Below, piece after piece: positions 34,601 to 38,114 of a stretch of 38,114 bases of DNA. The first letter of the stretch is position 1. Each line of letters begins with the position of its first letter. The notes under the pieces are model-generated. The model worked only from the letters and a program-made list of their open reading frames with translations, was not told where the DNA came from and searched no databases. The position numbers were made by a program, and so were the translations under genes. Origin of the DNA: Planctomycetota bacterium (GTDB lineage: Bacteria > Planctomycetota > UBA1135 > GCA-002686595); the NCBI GenBank assembly GCA_016220085.1, contig JACRIN010000103.1:1-38114 (forward strand), given 5' to 3'.

Positions 34601-35120
34601 CCACTTGCTCGTCTTCGTCCTCGAGCACCGACAGCCACGCCGGCACCGCGACGGACGCGTCCGAGAGCTCCCGCAGCGCGGCGGCGAGGTGGCAGCGCAC
34701 GAACGTCGAGTCGTCATCGCGCAGCAAGCGCGCGAGTTCCGGGTGCAACGCCCCAATGCGCGTCGCGGCGCGCAGCACGCTCCAACGCACGGCGCCTTCG
34801 CGGTCGCCGAGCAACCGGCGCACGAGCTCGACGTCGACGCCGTCCTCCAGCGCAGAGAGGCTGGCGCCGAGGCGCTGCCGGACGTCGGCGTCGCGGTCGC
34901 GGGCGAGGCGATTCCGCAGCTCCACCAGCTCGGGCTCCGCCGCGCCCGCGACCACGATCGCGACCGCCGCGCGCACGTTCTCAGACGGGTGGGCGCCGAG
35001 CGGGAGCAGCTGTTCGGCGGACCGGTTCGGCGAAGTGCGCAGACATTCGGCGAGCGACTCGATCGCTCCCTCTTCGCCCTCCGCCGCCGAGCGAACGAGC
35101 AGTTCGAGCTGTTGGTCCAT
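31662..35120 (-). CDS. HEAT-Clp AAA+ unfoldase fused to a dead release factor 2-like domain
   Basis: A 1152-residue single frame. HEAT-like repeats (about 1-190) replace the Clp N-domain. AAA+ module 1 has Walker A GESGVGKT (283-290) and a pore-loop GTKYLGE (321-327), but where Clp proteins have hydrophobic-Asp-Glu it reads VLYVPNLQEL (346-355), so the Walker B acids are lost. AAA+ module 2 is intact: GPTGVGKT (548-555), LLLDEIEK (611-618), TSN (654-656), FGARPLKR (755-762), and VGF (667-669) at the ClpP-docking position. There is no ClpB middle domain. Residues about 855-1148 match release factor 2: MYLSWAARRGYDALV (961-975), GAYGLLASESGVHQF (997-1011) and the ending VRRYQLGP...GGLDRFL. The GGQ position reads GALGRQIAK (1052-1060) and the SPF region reads RGERGKG, so neither release chemistry nor stop-codon reading is expected. 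Role unknown; ribosome-linked unfolding is inferred. Confidence 0.9.
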   Translation of the reverse strand: MDQQLELLVRSAAEGEEGAIESLAECLRTSPNRSAEQLLPLGAHPSENVRAAVAIVVAGAAEPELVELRNRLARDRDADVRQRLGASLSALEDGVDVELVRRLLGDREGAVRWSVLRAATRIGALHPELARLLRDDDSTFVRCHLAAALRELSDASVAVPAWLSVLEDEDEQVVRACAKELEQWCARGARHADFQRWVAPERLLEHQRRVERLGARNYPKFHETLAKCNERQVDVATLRAHGRDLTADALSGELPHGFGVDRHVETLLTLVRGRRARAAVLLGESGVGKTAIVHELVHRLAHDPDGAWRVVQVAPAEFLTGTKYLGEWQTKLHALIEAAKSPRRVVLYVPNLQELSSIGRSESSDDNVASMLAPHIENGSIALLGESTPTQFAAGLGSIGPMRRLFLPIDVQPARPSDALAVLRRVAEERGAPVAPALLERIYEYSEMFLATSAQPGRSIRLLRDVLATEKAELTTRDVLATISRSTGVPMDLVDDETALDLADVRSFFERRVMGQREALDTVIDLVTLIKAGLTDPSKPMGVFLFVGPTGVGKTELARALAEYLFGDAARLLRFDMSEYSSPDSYERLIGARGRSGLLTRAVREQPFAVLLLDEIEKSHLNVFDLCLQLFDAGRLTDGSGVTVDFRRTVVILTSNIGSAIATEPRVGFASSAARAPVGEDVERALRDFFRPEFLNRLDRIVRFDPLAPETAEKIARRELERVLERGGIERRDLVLDVDPNLIGLLVRRGYSPAFGARPLKRTVERLVLLPVARAIASGSAPMHSILRLSVRDEAVEVEIVSPEPTHDVLSPRPTPASLERLRARGSQLLATLEGVKLDVERLIARRSELVNATGSPGFWEVRESALATLDELHRIDGLLERRDALEQAARGFGEALLRTEDPRHATKLEARLEELEDTLRALGFLVRASDARVWADALLSLTKLKSRGTPLGSGERLARMYLSWAARRGYDALVVGEVNDPERGEDSLYVAVHGAGAYGLLASESGVHQFARGERGKGDDAARENVLVEVWPAGDDAAPTDVSCEARTLNGALGRQIAKPSLDVRLVHRPSRVALHAWSDLSRDEAISALTPFLLARASNPRDRRLTIVRRYQLGPSTWVRDRKSGEHTGRLDRVMAGGLDRFLLPVEPPS

Positions 35121-35127
35121 GGCGCGC

Positions 35128-35133
35128 AGGATA
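35128..35133 (-). promoter_or_regulatory. Candidate -10 box of the AAA+/RF2-like gene
   Basis: TATCCT on the minus strand (35133-35128) lies seven bases before the ATG at 35120, so the transcript would be leaderless or nearly so. The inverted repeat at 35136-35152 lies directly upstream, where a repressor would block it. Confidence 0.3.
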
Positions 35134-35135
35134 GC

Positions 35136-35152
35136 GTGACCGTTCCGGTCAC
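35136..35152. promoter_or_regulatory. Operator-like inverted repeat GTGACC-N5-GGTCAC
   Basis: A perfect 6+6 dyad with a five-base centre (GTTCC) in the 104-bp region between the divergent AAA+ fusion and acyl-CoA dehydrogenase genes. The size and symmetry suit a dimeric repressor. It could regulate either gene or both; the regulator is not recognisable here. Confidence 0.5.
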
Positions 35153-35183
35153 CCGTCGTCGCTCGCTCGCGGCCGGTCGGCGC

Positions 35184-35189
35184 TATACT
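35184..35189 (+). promoter_or_regulatory. Candidate -10 box of the acyl-CoA dehydrogenase gene
   Basis: TATACT, 35 bases before the ATG; no good -35 at 16-18 bases upstream. Start would be near 35196. Confidence 0.4.
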
Positions 35190-35210
35190 CCGCGCCCTTT
35201 CCTTCCCAAC

Positions 35211-35222
35211 GGAGACGTCTCC
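35211..35222 (+). promoter_or_regulatory. Palindrome containing the ribosome-binding site
   Basis: GGAGACGTCTCC is a perfect 12-bp palindrome ending two bases before the ATG at 35225. Its first half holds the GGAG that would bind the ribosome, so folding or protein binding could mask it. Unusually, the SD is about 10 bases from the start. Confidence 0.5.
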
Positions 35223-35224
35223 CC

Positions 35225-36487
35225 ATGCGCGAGAACATCATCTTCACCGACCTGGCCAAGGAGCTCCAAGCCAAGGCGCGAGAGATCGCCGACAAGCACG
35301 TCCGGCCGGGCGCGAAGAAGTACGACGATCTCCAGGAATACAACTGGGAGGCGGCGCGCGCGGTCGCGGAGGCCGGGCTCTTCCGCACGTTCATCCCTAA
35401 GGAGTACGGCGGGCTCGGCGCGGGCATTCTCGCGCTCGCGATGGTGACCGAGGAGCTCGCGAAGGCCGATTCGGGCTTCGGCGTCGCGTTCGCGGTCAAC
35501 GCCCTCGGCTCGTTCCCGATCATCCTCGGCGGCACCGAGGAGCAGAAGCAGCGCTGGCTTCCGTCGGTCGCGCGCGGGGAGAAGCTCGTCGCGTTCTGTC
35601 TCTCCGAGAAGTTCGCCGGTTCCGACGCGAGCGGTCTCGCGGTGACGGCGGAAGAGGATGGCGATCACTACGTCATCCGCGGCGAGAAGAAGTGGACGAC
35701 CAACGGCGGCGTCGCGGACATCTACTCGGTGTTCTGCGTGACCGACCCGACCTCGAAGTCGCGGCGCATCAGCGCGATCGTCGTCGAGAAGGGCACCCCC
35801 GGCTTCACCGTCAAGAAGATCGAGGACAAGATGGGCATCCGCTGCGTGCCCGTCGTCGAGACGCACTTCGACAACGTCCGTGTGCCCAAGGCGAACCTGA
35901 TCGGCGGCAAGCCGGGCATGGGTTTCAAGCACGCGATGATGACGCTCGACCTCGCGCGTCCGGGCGTCGCCGCCCAGGCGGTCGGCGCAGCGCAAGGCGC
36001 GCTCGATCTCGCGCTCGTCTACGCCAACCGCCGCCAGCAGTTCGGCGCGCCGATCTCGAGCTTCCAGATGGTGCAGAAGATGCTCGCGGACATGGCGATG
36101 AAGACCGAGGCCGCGCGCTGGCTCGTCTACGCCTGCGCCGGGGCGGTCGACCAAGGCGCCGCGGAGCGCGTTTCGAAGTACGCGGCGATGGCCAAGTGCT
36201 TCGCCACCGACGTCGCGATGGAAGTCGCGACCGAGGCGGTCCAGGTCTTCGGCGGCTACGGCTTCATGGAGGATTACCCGATCGCGAAGTTCTTCCGCGA
36301 CGCGAAGATCCTCCAGATCTACGAAGGCACCAACCAGGTCCAGCGCATGGTGATCGCGCGCCACCTGATCCGCGAAGCGAACGAGCTCGAGCACCTCGCC
36401 GCCTACATCCCGAACGAGGTGCAGAACACCTATCGGAACGGCGCGATGATCACGCACTCGCGCAAGTCAGAGGCCGCGCAGCGCTAG
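35225..36487 (+). CDS. Acyl-CoA dehydrogenase
   Basis: A 420-residue flavoenzyme that introduces the alpha-beta double bond in acyl-CoA with electron transfer to ETF. N-terminal helices, a beta-domain with FCLSEKFAGSDASGL (FAD/substrate contacts), KKWTTNGG, and C-terminal helices with RRQQFGAPISSFQ and GGYGFMEDYP are canonical. The catalytic base is the Glu of IYEGTNQVQRMVIAR. The sequence is closest to short/medium- or branched-chain types, but the substrate is not certain. No ETF or thiolase genes are adjacent. Divergent from the AAA+ fusion, sharing 104 bp with the operator-like repeat. Confidence 0.95.
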   Translation: MRENIIFTDLAKELQAKAREIADKHVRPGAKKYDDLQEYNWEAARAVAEAGLFRTFIPKEYGGLGAGILALAMVTEELAKADSGFGVAFAVNALGSFPIILGGTEEQKQRWLPSVARGEKLVAFCLSEKFAGSDASGLAVTAEEDGDHYVIRGEKKWTTNGGVADIYSVFCVTDPTSKSRRISAIVVEKGTPGFTVKKIEDKMGIRCVPVVETHFDNVRVPKANLIGGKPGMGFKHAMMTLDLARPGVAAQAVGAAQGALDLALVYANRRQQFGAPISSFQMVQKMLADMAMKTEAARWLVYACAGAVDQGAAERVSKYAAMAKCFATDVAMEVATEAVQVFGGYGFMEDYPIAKFFRDAKILQIYEGTNQVQRMVIARHLIREANELEHLAAYIPNEVQNTYRNGAMITHSRKSEAAQR

Positions 36488-36922
36488 GTCCGTCGCACTC
36501 CGGTCGGCCCTCGTTCGTTCGATGCAGCTCGGCGCCGAAGCCGCGCCGCCGTGCTTCCGCGCCGACCCGCTGGTCGGCCCCGCACGGTGGATCGTGCGCT
36601 TTACCTGCCGTTCGGGCAGGGCGAGCGGGTCGAGGGACCGTCAAACCGGCGTTTTCAAGACCCTTACTGCGCGTATGGAATCGCGACGAGGGCTTGGCGC
36701 GCACTCGAAAGCCTCCAGCAAGCTGGAGATTACTGCCGTCACTGCAAGGCCTTGGGGCGGTTCCATCGATCGAGGGGAGGCAGCGCTCCGACGGCGCGAG
36801 CTACCCGGGCACTCGGCTTGCACCCCGCGGCGGTAACCGTCTCTTCACATCGGATCGCACGACTCGTGCGAACCAAGGGGTGCCAAGACCGTTCTTGAGC
36901 ATGTCCAAAGGGAGGAACCACC
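36488..36922 (+). other. 435-bp gene-free region with five perfect hairpins
   Basis: No gene is seen. Perfect stems: GCCGACC/GGTCGGC (36561-36578), CGCACG/CGTGCG (36581-36598), CCTGCC/GGCAGG (36604-36620), CTCCAG/CTGGAG (36713-36728) and TCGCACGA-C-TCGTGCGA (36855-36871). The first three follow one another with 2-5 bases between and could be the acyl-CoA dehydrogenase terminator or a small structured RNA; the last, 52 bases before the sigma gene, looks like an operator or leader structure. Confidence 0.55.
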
Positions 36923-38080
36923 GTGGCAGGCAAGCTGATCAGTCACATCGAACTCGACGAACGCCTCGACGATCTCGCGAAGGACCTCGGGAGCTTCGAC
37001 GAGAACCTGCTTTCGCTCGCGCGAGAGCTCTCCTCCGGCGACGTGCGCCTGGAAGTCACCGATCCGAGCACCTGGCGGCGCACGCCTCGAGAAGTGAGTC
37101 CGGCTGCGCGTGTGCTGCTGCGCCGGCAGTTCCGGACCGAAGTCGACTCGATCGAGATCATGGGACGCGAGGAAGAGGCGCGGTTGGCGCGCCGGATCGA
37201 GCTCGCGCGCAAGCTCCTCGACGTCGAACTCGAAAGCTCCGGCCTGAAGCGCGAAGACCTGATCGAAGGCGTCGGACGCGGCGCGTTCACCGTGGCGTCC
37301 ACTCAGCCCTTCGGCTGCCAACTGCCGAAGAGCGTCTGCCGCCGGTGGATGGAACTGCACGCGCTCCGGACCGAGATGGTCGAGCGTAATCTCTACCTCG
37401 TGCTGATCAACGTCGAGCGCTACTCGCACACCACGGCGAACCAGAGCGACCTGATCCAGGAAGGCTGCGGTTCGTTGTTCCGCGCGGTGGACGGCTTCGA
37501 TTGGAAGCGCGGGCTGCTCTTCCGCACCTACGCGGTCCACTGGCTGAATCAAGCGTTCCGCGCGCACCTCTACAACTTCAGTCACACGGTACGCGTGCCC
37601 GTCTACCTCCAGAAGGCGCTCAAGCACGTCAACGACGCCAAGGTGCGCCTGGGCGATCCCAACGCCAGCGTCGAATTGCTGGCGGAGGCGACCGGCCTCG
37701 GCGAGAACCTGGTCGCGGCCTCGATGTCCGCGGCGCGTTCGATCCGATCGATGGATGCGTCGTTCGACGACGCCGAGGAAGGCAGCCGGCTCAAGGACCT
37801 GCTAGAGGTCCCGCACGATCAGGGCCCGTATTCGCCTGCGATCGAGGACCAACAGCTCGACCAATCGCTGACGGCGGCGATGTCGATGCTCAGCGACCGC
37901 GAGCGCCTGGTGATCCAGAAGCGCTTCGGCCTGGGCGAAGGTGGCCGCGAGCACACGCTCGCCGAGGTCGCGGGTGAGCTCGGGGTCAGCCTCGAGCGCA
38001 TCCGTCAGATCCAGGTGCGCGCGCTCAACAAGCTGCGCACGCCGCGACTGCGCAAGGCGATCGATCCGTTCCTGAACTGA
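36923..38080 (+). CDS. Sigma-70 family RNA polymerase sigma factor
   Basis: A 385-residue sigma factor. Region 1.2-like RTEVDSIEIMGREEEARLA (71-89) is followed by a roughly 50-residue insert, region 2 at about 150-225 (VERNLYLVLINVERYS, DLIQEGCGSLFRAVDGFD, FRTYAVHWLNQAFRAHL for the -10 contacts), region 3 to about 290, and region 4 at 320-385 with the helix-turn-helix TLAEVAGELGVSLERIRQIQ. It lacks the long 1.1 region of the main sigma, so it is an alternative group 2/3 factor. The GTG at 36923 has GGAGG seven bases upstream. Its promoters are unknown; the palindrome at 36855-36871 may control it. Confidence 0.92.
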   Translation: MAGKLISHIELDERLDDLAKDLGSFDENLLSLARELSSGDVRLEVTDPSTWRRTPREVSPAARVLLRRQFRTEVDSIEIMGREEEARLARRIELARKLLDVELESSGLKREDLIEGVGRGAFTVASTQPFGCQLPKSVCRRWMELHALRTEMVERNLYLVLINVERYSHTTANQSDLIQEGCGSLFRAVDGFDWKRGLLFRTYAVHWLNQAFRAHLYNFSHTVRVPVYLQKALKHVNDAKVRLGDPNASVELLAEATGLGENLVAASMSAARSIRSMDASFDDAEEGSRLKDLLEVPHDQGPYSPAIEDQQLDQSLTAAMSMLSDRERLVIQKRFGLGEGGREHTLAEVAGELGVSLERIRQIQVRALNKLRTPRLRKAIDPFLN

Positions 38081-38114
38081 TCGTCGACGAGAACCTCAGA
38101 ACGGAACCGGGGGG

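Overview
The window is 38.1 kb of very GC-rich, gene-dense bacterial chromosome. A lipoprotein of the DUF1800 family followed by a Tat-exported DUF1501 protein, two tandem PF07396-like outer-membrane porins, a type II secretion-type pseudopilin and many short GTG/TTG-started genes in tight operons fit a Planctomycetes-like, Gram-negative-type organism. That placement is inference; there is no rRNA in the window to test it. Most genes are core housekeeping, with accessory sequence mainly at the left edge.

Layout. 1-167: 3' end of a group II intron (domains V and VI, 3' splice site at 167/168), then a gene-free stretch with a 9-bp minisatellite. 643-1986: exported beta-propeller-like protein. 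1997-6410 (minus): S41 processing protease -> tsaD -> small pentapeptide-like ORF made from a 15-bp repeat -> larB -> carA; the protease/tsaD, small ORF/larB and larB/carA junctions are GTGA overlaps. 6609-7613: secreted EF-hand protein. 7726-8385 (minus): ferredoxin and a DUF2203-like protein. 8515-9497: queD/PTPS and folE, overlapping by 79 bp. 9506-12620 (minus): SDR oxidoreductase and a YyaL-type thioredoxin-fold protein. 12884-15224 (minus): two paralogous porins. 15531-16411 (minus): arfB, DUF971 protein, tRNA-Phe. 16464-17971 (minus): def and ribF. 18138-20135: TPR protein, rpsT, a hypothetical. 20246-25274 (minus): rnc -> mfd -> SurA-like protein. 25306-28449: small membrane protein, pseudopilin (minus), dgt (minus), methyltransferase. 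28635-31658: DUF1800/DUF1501 pair. 31662-35120 (minus): a remarkable AAA+ fusion. 35225-36487: acyl-CoA dehydrogenase. 36923-38080: sigma-70 family factor, preceded by 435 bp of hairpin-rich intergenic DNA.

The most unusual gene is the 1152-residue protein at 31662-35120. In order it has HEAT-like repeats, two Clp-type AAA+ modules (the first without Walker B acidic residues, the second intact and with a VGF tripeptide where ClpC-type unfoldases dock ClpP), and a full-length domain clearly homologous to peptide chain release factor 2 in which both the GGQ catalytic motif and the SPF stop-codon motif are replaced. It looks like a protein-unfolding motor tethered to a catalytically dead ribosome A-site ligand, suggesting a ribosome-linked quality-control role. 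A genuine GGQ rescue factor (ArfB) is encoded 16 kb away.

Other points worth attention are the short tandem repeats of 9 or 15 bp that recur at four places, the possible small repeat gene between tsaD and larB, inverted repeats in front of the AAA+/acyl-CoA dehydrogenase pair and the sigma factor, and a sigma-70 consensus-like promoter for the TPR-rpsT operon.
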